A stretch of 64,000 nucleotides of DNA from Okeanomitos corallinicola TIOX110 (lineage in GTDB: Bacteria; Cyanobacteriota; Cyanobacteriia; Cyanobacteriales; Nostocaceae). Numbering within the stretch: position 1 is the first letter of the stretch; each line of letters starts with the position of its first letter. This document shows, piece by piece, positions 7,314-16,300 of this stretch. A program made the translations under genes and the position numbers. The notes below the pieces were generated by a model. It saw only the letters and a list, made by a program, of their open reading frames with translations. It did not search any database and was not told the origin of the DNA. The stretch covers positions 3,079,318-3,143,317 of the forward strand of contig NZ_CP150886.1 of assembly GCF_038050375.1 (NCBI RefSeq), read 5' to 3'.

Positions 7314-7982
7314 TTAAAGTGTATTGATATCAATTCCTTTAGCTTGCAATTTTGCTAATAAGTCTTGATATTTTTGTTTCTCCTGTTCTAATTGTTGATT
7401 TAATTCAATAGATGTGAGAAACTTTCTACCATCAGGATAATAGATTTCTAAATTATCTGCTGTTAACTCAAACCGGATACCTAAACGCGGACTAACCCAA
7501 TTATTAATTTCCTCAATTGCTGTAAACCATTCATCTTCTCTGATCAAACCTGTTAATTCAATCGTATCTGGATTATAAATATAATATTCTTCCACTCCAT
7601 ATCTTTGATAAAATAGCATTTTTTTCGCCATTTCTTTGGTACGATTTCCAGGAGATAGAATTTCAAAAACTACTTGGGGAGCAATGTTATTTTCTAACCA
7701 TTGTTTATAAGAACCTCTATCACCTTTAGGTCTACCAAATACTACCATAACATCAGGTGATTGTCTGGTTTTGACACTTCCCTCCACAGGATACCATAAC
7801 AAATCACCAGCTATAAATACATCAGGATTTTCAGCAAAAAGAATTTCTAAATTTTCTTTAATTTTAACTATCCATTGATATTGTTTAGTATTATCAGACA
7901 TTGTTTTTCCATCACTATCAGGGTAGATGATTTCTGGTTTTGTTTCTGGTGTTAGTTGTTGTACCATATCTATAATCTCCAT
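7314..7982 (-). CDS. Uma2 family (DUF820) restriction-endonuclease-like protein
   Basis: The 222-aa protein shows the Uma2/DUF820 pattern, a PD-(D/E)XK-type fold very abundant in cyanobacteria and without an established function. Key pieces are SPDVMVVFGRPKGDRGSY (the family's P-D motif), VVFEILSPGNR (the E-x-x-S-P segment) and YQRYGVEEYYIYNPD. A coiled-coil tail (LNQQLEQEKQKYQDLLAKLQ, about 195-214) ends the protein, as in many members. The ATG at 7982 gives the full domain. It is convergent with xisI. A second Uma2 gene sits just beyond, at 8179. Confidence 0.88.
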   Translation of the reverse strand: MEIIDMVQQLTPETKPEIIYPDSDGKTMSDNTKQYQWIVKIKENLEILFAENPDVFIAGDLLWYPVEGSVKTRQSPDVMVVFGRPKGDRGSYKQWLENNIAPQVVFEILSPGNRTKEMAKKMLFYQRYGVEEYYIYNPDTIELTGLIREDEWFTAIEEINNWVSPRLGIRFELTADNLEIYYPDGRKFLTSIELNQQLEQEKQKYQDLLAKLQAKGIDINTL

Positions 7983-8136
7983 TTTACCAAAGGTAAATAA
8001 TTGTTTTCTTTGATGTTTTATTTGAGAGTGGTACTGATAAACCTATTAATTATTATATATTATTTATTATGATTTGTTAGTGACAGCGCAAACCAATAAA
8101 GTAGATTAAATTATAAAATTAATGAACATAAATAAA

Positions 8137-8163
8137 GTTGGGTTTCACTGCGTTCAACCCAAC
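8137..8163. repeat. GTTGGGTT...AACCCAAC hairpin (dispersed repeat)
   Basis: A perfect 8-bp stem (8137-8144 with 8156-8163) lies just after the second Uma2 gene. The sequence GTTGGGTTTCACTGCGTTCA is a common type of cyanobacterial intergenic repeat. On the minus strand it could act as a weak terminator, though only a short T stretch follows. Confidence 0.55.
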
Positions 8164-8178
8164 CTACAATAAACCAGA

Positions 8179-8760
8179 TTACAAAGTGGGAGGAAAAACC
8201 TTACTTAAATCAAGTTGTAAATCTGGGAAATATGGTAAATCAATAAATTGATGATGTAAGAAAATTCGCTTATTCAAATAACCAAAATTACCTTGTTGAT
8301 TTTTATAAGGTTCACTATAACATTCTAAACAATTATCTAATAAATTAAAAATCCAATAATCAGAAATTCCTGCTTTTGCATAAAGTGGTATTTTCACATC
8401 TTGATCATATTTAATGGAAGAATCAGCGACTTCAATTACTAACAATACATCCTCAGCTTTTGGGTGAGATGATAAATAATTATCATCACGATTTTTGATG
8501 ATTGCAAAATCTGGTTCTGGTTCACTTTTTGGTGGTATGCTAATAGGGGCTTGAGATTGCAAAATTCCTCTATCTTCTATAAGTTTTGGAAACTGCTTCC
8601 ATAAATTTCTTAAACAAGTTTCATGTGCCGTACCTTTTGATACCATTTCTATTAATTCCCCATTAATTAATTGAATATGATCATCTTCCTTTAAAAAACC
8701 GATATCTATAAGTTGATGATATTCTTCTAGGGTGAAGCTTTTAACCTGAATTGTAGTCAT
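8179..8760 (-). CDS. Uma2 family (DUF820) restriction-endonuclease-like protein
   Basis: This is a 193-aa Uma2 protein. The frame stays open further upstream to 8913, but the ATG at 8760 ([17 protein letters not shown]) is chosen. It begins exactly where the family begins, an AAGGAG ribosome-binding site sits 8 bases before it, and the longer version would run into chlD. The nuclease-like core includes [16 protein letters not shown] and [28 protein letters not shown], with D, E and K residues in the places expected for a PD-(D/E)XK fold. It is divergent from chlD with about 90 bp between the start codons. Function is unknown, as for the family. Confidence 0.88.
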   Translation of the reverse strand: MTTIQVKSFTLEEYHQLIDIGFLKEDDHIQLINGELIEMVSKGTAHETCLRNLWKQFPKLIEDRGILQSQAPISIPPKSEPEPDFAIIKNRDDNYLSSHPKAEDVLLVIEVADSSIKYDQDVKIPLYAKAGISDYWIFNLLDNCLECYSEPYKNQQGNFGYLNKRIFLHHQFIDLPYFPDLQLDLSKVFPPTL

Positions 8761-8850
8761 ATATGTTGCTCCTTCACAAATTGCCATTACATATATTCTA
8801 AATGTGCCAGGAATTGCTATGCTAAAATTATAATAACCAATAAAAAAACA

Positions 8851-10878
8851 ATGCCAGCGCCGACAATAACCCCAACAACAACAGCTTTTCCACTGACTGC
8901 TGTAGTCGGTCAAGAAGCGATTAAAATAGCATTGCTGCTAACAGCAGTAGATCCCGGTTTGGGGGGTGTGGTAATTGCAGGTCGTCGCGGTACGGCTAAA
9001 TCTGTAATGGCACGTGCCATTCACGCTTTGTTACCACCTATAGAAGTTGTTAAAGATTCCGTTAGCAACTGTGACCCCAACCACCCCGAAGAATGGGATG
9101 ATAAACTCTTAGCTGAAGAAAGACAGGAAATAGAAACAGAAATTATTCCTGTTCCCTTTCTACAAATACCCCTGGGTGTGACAGAAGACCGGCTTTTAGG
9201 TTCTGTGGATGTGGAACAGTCGGTAAAACAAGGTGATACGGTGTTTCAACCAGGGTTACTGGCCAGCGGTAACAGGGGTGTGTTGTATGTGGATGAAATC
9301 AATTTATTAGATGACCAAATTAGCAATCAACTTTTAGCTGTATTATCCGATGGACGTAACCAAATAGAAAGGGAAGGAATAAGTTTTCAGCATCCTTGCA
9401 AACCTCTGTTTATTGCAACTTACAACCCAGAGGAAGGAGCGCTAAGAGAGCATTTACTTGATAGAATTGCGATCGCACTGTCAGCAGATGGCGTTCTCGG
9501 TATAGATCAAAGAGTAGAAGCAGTAGAACAGGCGATCGCATACTCCCGTTCCCCCCAAGAATTTTTAGAACAATACAGCGAAGACATAGACGCACTCAAA
9601 ACCCAAATACTCCTAGCGCGGGAATGGTTAAAAGAAGTCACCATCACCCAAGAACAAATAACTTACCTAGTGAACGAAGCTATTCGCGGAGGAGTTGAAG
9701 GACATCGTGCGGAATTATTTGCGGTGCGGGTTGCAAAAGCAGCAGCAGCGTTAGAAGGACGGAACACAGTTAACGCGGAAGACCTACGACGTGCGGTAGA
9801 GTTAGTCATCGTTCCTCGAACCACTATTATTCAAACCCCACCGGACGAACAAGAACCACCCCCACCACCACCTCCACCACAAAGTCAAGACGACTCGGAA
9901 GAACAGCAGGAAGAAGAAGAGGAACAAGAAGAACAGGAAGAACAAGAAGAAGAACAGGAACAGCAAGAACCCCCAGATATTCCTGAAGAGTTTGTGTTTG
10001 ACCCAGAGGGGGTAATTCTTGATCCAGAAGTGCTTTATTTTACCCAAATGGCGCAACGTCAAGGTAAATCTGGCAGTCGCAGTATTATCTTCTCCGATGA
10101 CCGGGGACGTTATATTAAGCCGATGTTACCCAAAGGTAAGGTCAAACGCATTGCCGTAGATGCCACATTACGAGCCGCAGCCCCGTATCAAAAAGCACGC
10201 CGAGCCAGACAACCGAATAAAAAGGTAATTGTGGAACAAGGTGATATGCGTTCTAAGCGGTTGGTGAGGAAAGCTGGCGCTTTGGTGGTGTTTGTGGTGG
10301 ATGCTTCCGGTTCAATGGCATTAAACCGGATGCAATCGGCTAAAGGTGCAGTCATGCAGCTTTTAACCGAATCCTATCAAAACCGTGATCAAATTGCTTT
10401 AATTCCCTTCCGAGGTGAACAAGCGGAAGTGTTATTACCTCCGACCCGTTCCATCTCCTTGGCTAAAAATAGGTTAGAAAAATTACCTTGTGGTGGCGGT
10501 TCTCCTTTAGCACATGGGTTAACCCAAGCTGTGAGAGTAGGAGTAAACGCCCAAATGGGTGGAGATATTGGTCAGGTTGTCATTGTGGCAATTACTGATG
10601 GTCGTGGTAATATTCCTTTGGCTCGTTCTTTAGGTGAACCCCAAGAACCAGGGGAAAAACCAGATATCAAAGCGGAACTGCTAAATATCGCAGGGAGAAT
10701 TAGAGCTTCCGGGATGCAGTTGTTGGTGATTGATACGGAGAGTAAGTTTGTTTCTACAGGTTTTGCTAAAGAGTTGGCGAAAACTGCGGGGGGTAAGTAT
10801 TATCAATTACCAAAAGCTACGGATAAGGCGATCGCATCTATGACGAGGGGAGCGATCGCAGATATGAAATCTCGGTAG
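8851..10878 (+). CDS. chlD: Magnesium chelatase subunit D
   Basis: ChlD works with ChlI and ChlH to insert Mg2+ into protoporphyrin IX, the first committed step of chlorophyll synthesis. The 675-aa protein has three parts. An N-terminal AAA+ domain carries GRRGTAKS at ~44-51 and [10 protein letters not shown] proline- then glutamate/glutamine-rich linker spans about 327-380. A C-terminal von Willebrand A domain carries the MIDAS motif DASGSM (near 484) and ends in [23 protein letters not shown]. Length and domain order are normal. The divergent Uma2 gene leaves only ~90 bp for the promoter. A hairpin belonging to an apparent transposon end follows at 10971. Confidence 0.97.
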   Translation: MPAPTITPTTTAFPLTAVVGQEAIKIALLLTAVDPGLGGVVIAGRRGTAKSVMARAIHALLPPIEVVKDSVSNCDPNHPEEWDDKLLAEERQEIETEIIPVPFLQIPLGVTEDRLLGSVDVEQSVKQGDTVFQPGLLASGNRGVLYVDEINLLDDQISNQLLAVLSDGRNQIEREGISFQHPCKPLFIATYNPEEGALREHLLDRIAIALSADGVLGIDQRVEAVEQAIAYSRSPQEFLEQYSEDIDALKTQILLAREWLKEVTITQEQITYLVNEAIRGGVEGHRAELFAVRVAKAAAALEGRNTVNAEDLRRAVELVIVPRTTIIQTPPDEQEPPPPPPPPQSQDDSEEQQEEEEEQEEQEEQEEEQEQQEPPDIPEEFVFDPEGVILDPEVLYFTQMAQRQGKSGSRSIIFSDDRGRYIKPMLPKGKVKRIAVDATLRAAAPYQKARRARQPNKKVIVEQGDMRSKRLVRKAGALVVFVVDASGSMALNRMQSAKGAVMQLLTESYQNRDQIALIPFRGEQAEVLLPPTRSISLAKNRLEKLPCGGGSPLAHGLTQAVRVGVNAQMGGDIGQVVIVAITDGRGNIPLARSLGEPQEPGEKPDIKAELLNIAGRIRASGMQLLVIDTESKFVSTGFAKELAKTAGGKYYQLPKATDKAIASMTRGAIADMKSR

Positions 10879-10886
10879 TTGGATCA

Positions 10887-10938
10887 GATCCCCGACTTCT
10901 TTGATCCGTCAATTATGACTCTGGTTGGTGAAAACCAG
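10887..10938. repeat. Dispersed GATCCCCGACTTCTT copy and CTGGTT hairpin
   Basis: Just after chlD, GATCCCCGACTTCTT repeats the sequence found at 7259. It is flanked by GGATCA and TGATCC, which can pair. It is followed by CTGGTT/AACCAG (10921-10938). The tract is repeat-derived rather than coding. Confidence 0.5.
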
Positions 10939-11004
10939 AAGCGAGCAAATTCTGACGTAGAATGTAGAATCCCCGTGCGTTTACGCCGGGGAGTGTCAAT
11001 TTTT
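10921..11004 (+). mobile_element. Probable remnant right end of an IS200/IS605-type (TnpB) element
   Basis: The string GAAGCGAGCAAATTCTGACG at 10939, followed by a GTAGAATCCCCGTGCGTTTACGC hairpin and GGGGAGTGTCAA, resembles the 3-prime end that follows tnpB genes in cyanobacterial IS605-family elements. The hairpin CCCCGTGCGT (10971-10980) / ACGCCGGGG (10983-10991) is followed by a short T run and would also serve as a chlD terminator. No tnpB coding sequence remains. The call is from memory of such ends, not a search. Confidence 0.5.
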
Positions 11005-11013
11005 ACCAGATTA

Positions 11014-13263
11014 CTAGACGGTGAATTTCAATTTAATAATTACATCATTGTAATCCAAATCACCACCACCAGATAAGTCCTCGAAACCAAATGTATTGTC
11101 TGCTAATAAGCGAATGTGGTTTACTCCATCAGAATTAACTCCCAAGTAAGGGAAATAAACTTGAGGATCATTACCAGTGTTATTATCAGTCAACTGTGAC
11201 AAAGTACCATTGATAATGATCATGGGAGCGAAGATTGAACCACCTGTAATCATGGCGCTGTCTGTAAATTGACCCTGGTTAGAAACAGCAAATTTGATGG
11301 TTTCACCAGTTTCTGCATCTTTAATTAGATTGTTGATGGCTGCTTGTAAGTAATCGTCTCTATTCGCTGAAGTTGCTTCCAGGCTGCCAATTTTTCCTTG
11401 AGCATTGTTTACTTCGTAAAAATAGACCTCGTTGTTATATGCAGCTTCTCTAAAAACAGAAAAGTCTGCTTTTACCAGACCTGATACATCTCGTAAATCA
11501 ATTAATTTGGCTTGGCTTTCTTCTTGTAGTGCTGTACCTATAGTTAAGGATTCATCTGTTGATTCTATCTTCACTACCAGAGAATCAAAGTTTGTGTCAG
11601 TAGTATTTTCTTTCCAGGAAATTGTAAAATTACCCTCTTCTTGTGTAATGATTTGGTTTGAGGAATCAGCAAATAAAATTTTGTTATTTTCAATGAGTCC
11701 AGCTTTGAAAGAATCAACAGTACCGTCCTTGACTAAAAAGAATTTTAAGTAACTACCAGAATCAAATTCCAGTAGTCTTGTCAGACTATTAGTTTCAATG
11801 TCAGTTTTAAACAGATTAGGAAGATTAGCAATGGCAGAAAAAACACCTTCACCTTGGGTTTTTGCCAGGGTAAGAGCGGCTTCATTGTAACCTTGTTCCC
11901 CTGGTGCAATACCGTTAATTCTACCTTCGGCATTGTCAACTATAAATACACCAAGTTCGTTGACAAAACTAGAATTGCTTTCTATTAACGTGGCTTTGAG
12001 TCTGACTGTATCACCAACTCCTTTAACACTAAATATGCTGTTGTTGGTAATGTTGGTAATAACGGCTAAAGGTATATCTTCGTCATTATCATCATCATCA
12101 TTAATAGTTCCCTTGGCTATGCCATTTGTAGAACTGATAATTGATCCGTTTGTGGGATTACTTAAAGTGACAGTGAAAGTTTCATCACTCTCGAATAAGC
12201 TATCTAGTATGCTGGAAACAGTAAAGATTTTTTGGGTTTCCCCCTGAGCAAAGGTGATAGTTTGAGTTTGAGCAGTGAAGTCAGAAACACTGGCTGTATC
12301 TCCTGTATTTATGGATGTGGATACAGTCACTGTTTGGTCAATCAATATATCATCGGTGCGGGTAATGGTGAAATTTAGATCATTACCTTCAATAGATGCA
12401 GCATCAGAAATTGAGAAAACAGGAATTATAAAATCAAAATTAGATGAGTCTAAATCACTGCTGAGGACATTTCGTAAAATGCCCAAGTTTCTTTCACTAC
12501 TATCAATTAGAGTTTTGACAATTGTGTCATTCCCAACTTGCTCTAGAATGATGTCTGCAAAATTATGGACTTGAGGGATGCCAGCAATGACAACTTTATC
12601 ATCACTTTTTGTAAAATCTAAGACTTCTGCGGGTACATCAGGAACTGAACCATTACCAAGATAAAAGCGGTCAAATCCATTACCGCCAATCATTCTAGTA
12701 CCTTGTTTACCAGCGTAGAGTGAGTCATCCCCATCATTACCAAATAAGCGATCGCTCGCCAGGTTTCCAATCAGAGTATCATTACCTTCACCACCTTCTA
12801 GGGTGTTGTTACCAATGGTGCTGAGTGTCTGAAGAAAATCATTACCAAACCCGCCTTTGAGAGTGTTCAGGCTACCGTCCCTGACATAAAGCTGATCATC
12901 TCCAGCATCACCATTCAGACTATTATTATCGCCTTCTAAGACAAACAAGCGATCGCTATCATCACCACCATTGAGGATGTTATTACCGGAATTACCTTCA
13001 GCATATAAGTCATCTTCTCCAGCACCACCATTGAGGATATTATTACCGGAATCACCTTTAGCATATAAGCTGTCATTTCCCTCACCACCGTTTAAGGTGT
13101 CGTTATTATTACCAAAAAGCTGATCGTTGCCAGATCCGCCATCAAGGATGTTATTTCCATCAGCATTAGCTGCATCTAGGGTATCATCACCTGCAAATCC
13201 AAAGACTTGATCACCTTGTTGGGCAAATAACTCATCGTTATTGGGAGTACCATTAATAATCAT
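11014..13263 (-). CDS. RTX calcium-binding protein with Calx-beta and DUF4114 domains
   Basis: The 749-aa protein begins with RTX-like nonapeptide repeats over about residues 1-210 (GGSGNDQLF, GGEGNDSLY, GGAGEDDLY, GGFGNDFLQ), which bind calcium. A Calx-beta segment follows at about 285-395 (FSISDAASIEGNDLNFTITR...TVTLSNPTNGSI). After an acidic DDDDNDED stretch, the second half ends in a DUF4114 domain (FGFEDLSGGGDLDYNDVIIK), common at the C-terminus of secreted cyanobacterial proteins. No classical signal peptide is present, as expected for type I secretion. It probably acts at the cell surface or outside the cell. The same-strand giant gene ends about 115 bp upstream of its start, across a palindrome. 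Confidence 0.87.
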   Translation of the reverse strand: MIINGTPNNDELFAQQGDQVFGFAGDDTLDAANADGNNILDGGSGNDQLFGNNNDTLNGGEGNDSLYAKGDSGNNILNGGAGEDDLYAEGNSGNNILNGGDDSDRLFVLEGDNNSLNGDAGDDQLYVRDGSLNTLKGGFGNDFLQTLSTIGNNTLEGGEGNDTLIGNLASDRLFGNDGDDSLYAGKQGTRMIGGNGFDRFYLGNGSVPDVPAEVLDFTKSDDKVVIAGIPQVHNFADIILEQVGNDTIVKTLIDSSERNLGILRNVLSSDLDSSNFDFIIPVFSISDAASIEGNDLNFTITRTDDILIDQTVTVSTSINTGDTASVSDFTAQTQTITFAQGETQKIFTVSSILDSLFESDETFTVTLSNPTNGSIISSTNGIAKGTINDDDDNDEDIPLAVITNITNNSIFSVKGVGDTVRLKATLIESNSSFVNELGVFIVDNAEGRINGIAPGEQGYNEAALTLAKTQGEGVFSAIANLPNLFKTDIETNSLTRLLEFDSGSYLKFFLVKDGTVDSFKAGLIENNKILFADSSNQIITQEEGNFTISWKENTTDTNFDSLVVKIESTDESLTIGTALQEESQAKLIDLRDVSGLVKADFSVFREAAYNNEVYFYEVNNAQGKIGSLEATSANRDDYLQAAINNLIKDAETGETIKFAVSNQGQFTDSAMITGGSIFAPMIIINGTLSQLTDNNTGNDPQVYFPYLGVNSDGVNHIRLLADNTFGFEDLSGGGDLDYNDVIIKLKFTV

Positions 13264-13324
13264 TGTTACAATTCTACCTACGTAAGTGGCTCAATATTTT
13301 TAAACAAATAATTGAAAACTTTTA

Positions 13325-13350
13325 TAGAGACGTTCCATGGAACGTCTCTA
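13325..13350. repeat. 26-bp perfect palindrome, copy of a dispersed family
   Basis: TAGAGACGTTCCA and its exact reverse complement form a 26-bp palindrome between the two RTX genes. Degenerate relatives occur at 25210-25236 (TAGAGACGTTCCATGGAAAG) and 62823-62850, and the half site TGTCTCTACATTC occurs near 4331. Confidence 0.85.
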
Positions 13351-13378
13351 CATTCTCAATCGCAGATATCTAATGCAC

Positions 13379-16300
13379 TTAAACAGAGATAAAGTCGTTC
13401 TGTGTCAGTGTAGTAGTATCAAAATTAGTCAGTGTAGCTAGGGTTTGATTACGCAAACGAATCTCATCACCAGAGAAAGACAACTGATTGAAATTCAAGC
13501 CAGACAAGCCGATTTTATCGCCCTGACCTAAACTAAAATCGGTGATTGTATCTTTACCTGCGGCTTTCTCCAAGACGAAGATATCACTACCAGTACCACC
13601 AGTGAGGATATCATCTTGCTTACCACCGTTGAGGAAGTCATTACCAGCACCACCAACAAGCAAGTCTTGACCATTACCACCTAAAAGGCTGTCGTTACCG
13701 TCACCACCATAGAGGTTGTCATTGCCATTGTCACCTTCGATATAGTCGTTACCAGCCTCACCATAGAGGTCGTCATTGCTGTTACCGCCATAAATTTGGT
13801 CGTTAGCAGTACCGCCATAAATTGTGTCATCACCATTGCCACCGACAAGGTTGTCGTTACCAGCATCGCCGAAGACATTATCATCACCATTGAGTGCGTT
13901 AATGATATCGTTGCCCAGCGTACCGTTAATAACATCATCTTGGCTACTACCGGTGAGGTTAATCCCGACAGCTACTGTTACCATGCCTACGTCAATGCCA
14001 CCGTCGCCATCACTGACAGTATAGTTAAAGCTGCCATTGCCACTAAAACCTGTGGTGGGAGTAAAGACGACATTGCCACTGCTATTGATAGTTACACTAC
14101 CGTTAACACTGTTACTGACAGCAGTGATACTTAAAGTAGGACTATCTACATCGGTATCATTGGCTAATAAATCACTAGATAGCAAGGTCAATGGGGTATT
14201 TTGATTGGCAGTAAAAGAGTCATCACCGGCTACAGGTGCATCGTTGACAGGAGTTACTGTCAGGTCAAAGGTATCATCAACACTAGCATTGCTGCTGTCA
14301 GTTGCGGTAACTTTGATGCTAATTGTGCCGTTATCTGGGTCGTCTGGTGTGCCGCTAAAGGTATTGGTAGCAGCGTCGAAGGTTAACCAGGTAGGTAGAG
14401 AATTACCGTTAGCGAGGGTAGCAGTATAAGTTAAGCTGTCACCTGCATCAACATCGGTAAAGGTATTGGCGGGAATGGTAAAGCTGAAGAAGCCATCTTC
14501 TAAAGTAGTTTGATTAGCGATCGCATTTGCTACTATTGGTGCATCATTAACTGGAGTTACAGAGAAAGTCTGAGTTTGTCCAGCTAAGGTATCTGTTCCA
14601 TCAGTGACACCGTAGTCAAGGGTGACATTACCATTAAAGTCAGCAGTTGGAGTGAAGGTATAAGTTCCATCCAGGTTATCAACTAAACCACCGTTATCAG
14701 CAGTTAAACCAACTACGGATAAGGTATCACCAGCATCTACATCACTGAATCCTGTTAATAAGTCAGCAGCAGTAATGATAATAGCTGTATCTTCAGCAGT
14801 GTTGCCTAAAGTTGCTGTGGGTGAACCAACAGGAGCATCATTAACTGGAGTGATAGAGAAAGTCTGAGTTTGTCCGCTTAATGTATCTGTTCCATCAGTC
14901 ACACCGTAGTCAAGGGTGAGAGTACCATTAAAGTTAGCAGTTGGGGTGAAGGTATAAGTTCCATCCAGGTTATCAACTAAACCACCGTTATCAGCAGTTA
15001 AACCAGTTACGGATAAGGTATCACCAGTATCTACATCACTGAAACCTGCTAACAAGTCAGCAGCATTGATGATAATAGCTGTATCTTCAGCAGTGTTGCC
15101 TAAAGTTGCTGTAGGTGAACCAACAGGAGCATCATTAACCGCAGTCACAGAGAAAGTCTGAGTTTGTCCAGCTAAGGTATCTGTACCATCAGTCACACCG
15201 TAGTCAAGAGTAACTACACCATTAAAGTCAGCAGTTGGGGTGAAGGTATAAGTCCCATTACCGTTATCAACTAAACCACCGTTATCAGCAGTTAAACCAG
15301 TTACAGACAGGGTATCACCATCTACATCACTGAAACCTGCTAACAAGTCAGCAGCATTGATGATAATAGCTGTATCTTCAGCAGTGTTGCCTAAAGTTGC
15401 TGTAGGTGAACCAACAGGAGCATCATTAACCGCAGTCACAGAGAAAGTCTGAGTTTGTCCAGCTAAGGTATCTGTACCATCAGTCACACCGTAGGAAAGG
15501 GTGACAGTACCATTAAAGTCAGCAGTTGGGGTGAAGCTGTAAGTTCCATCACCGTTATCAACTAAAGTGCCGTTATTCGCAGTTAAGTTGACAACAGAGA
15601 GGGTATCACCATCTACATCACTGAAGCCCGCTAATAAGTCAGTAGCATTAATGATAATGGCTGTATTTTCAGCAGTGTTGCCTAGAGTAGCTATGGGTGA
15701 ACCAACAGGAGCATCATTAACGGGAGTGACGGAGAAGCTCTTGCTTTGTCCGGTTAAACTGGCTGTGCCGTCGGTGACATCGTAGGTGAGGGTGACAATA
15801 CCATTGAAGTTGGCAGTTGGGGTGAAAGTGTAAGTCCCATCATTGTTATTTACCAATGCACCGTTGTCAGCAGTTAAGTTAGCAACGGTAAGAATATCAC
15901 CAGCATCCACATCACTGAAACCTATTAATAAATCAGAGGTATTAATGATGATGGCAGTGTCTTCGGCTGTGTCACTTAACGTTACTTTAGGGGTAGTATT
16001 AAGCAGTACTGAAACATTAGGATTGTTTCCGGCCACCAAGTCTGCCTTCCCGTCACCGTTAAAGTCCCCAATTGCCATAGAACGGAGATCACTGTTCATT
16101 GCAAAGTTAGTGGCAGTGCCAAAGCTACCATCCCCATTGCCCAACAGCACCGATACGTCCTCAGTCTCGTTGTTCCCGGTTACAATATCTACCTTGCCAT
16201 CCCCATTGAAGTCCCCAACTACTACAGATAGGGGAAGAGATCCCACCGCAAAGTTAGTGGCAGTGCCAAAGCTACCATCCCCATTGCCCAACAGCACCGA

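Noticed and set aside
8761-8913. 51-residue N-terminal extension of the second Uma2 gene
   Set aside because: It would overlap chlD, is unlike the family, and a good AAGGAG site supports the ATG at 8760.
9802-10062. 86-codon Phe/Leu-rich minus-strand frame
   Set aside because: Exact antisense of the Glu/Gln-rich linker of ChlD; the apparent membrane protein is an artefact of GAA/CAA codons.
10879-11076. 65-codon frame directly after chlD
   Set aside because: Made of dispersed repeat and transposon-end sequence; no protein family and no ribosome-binding site.
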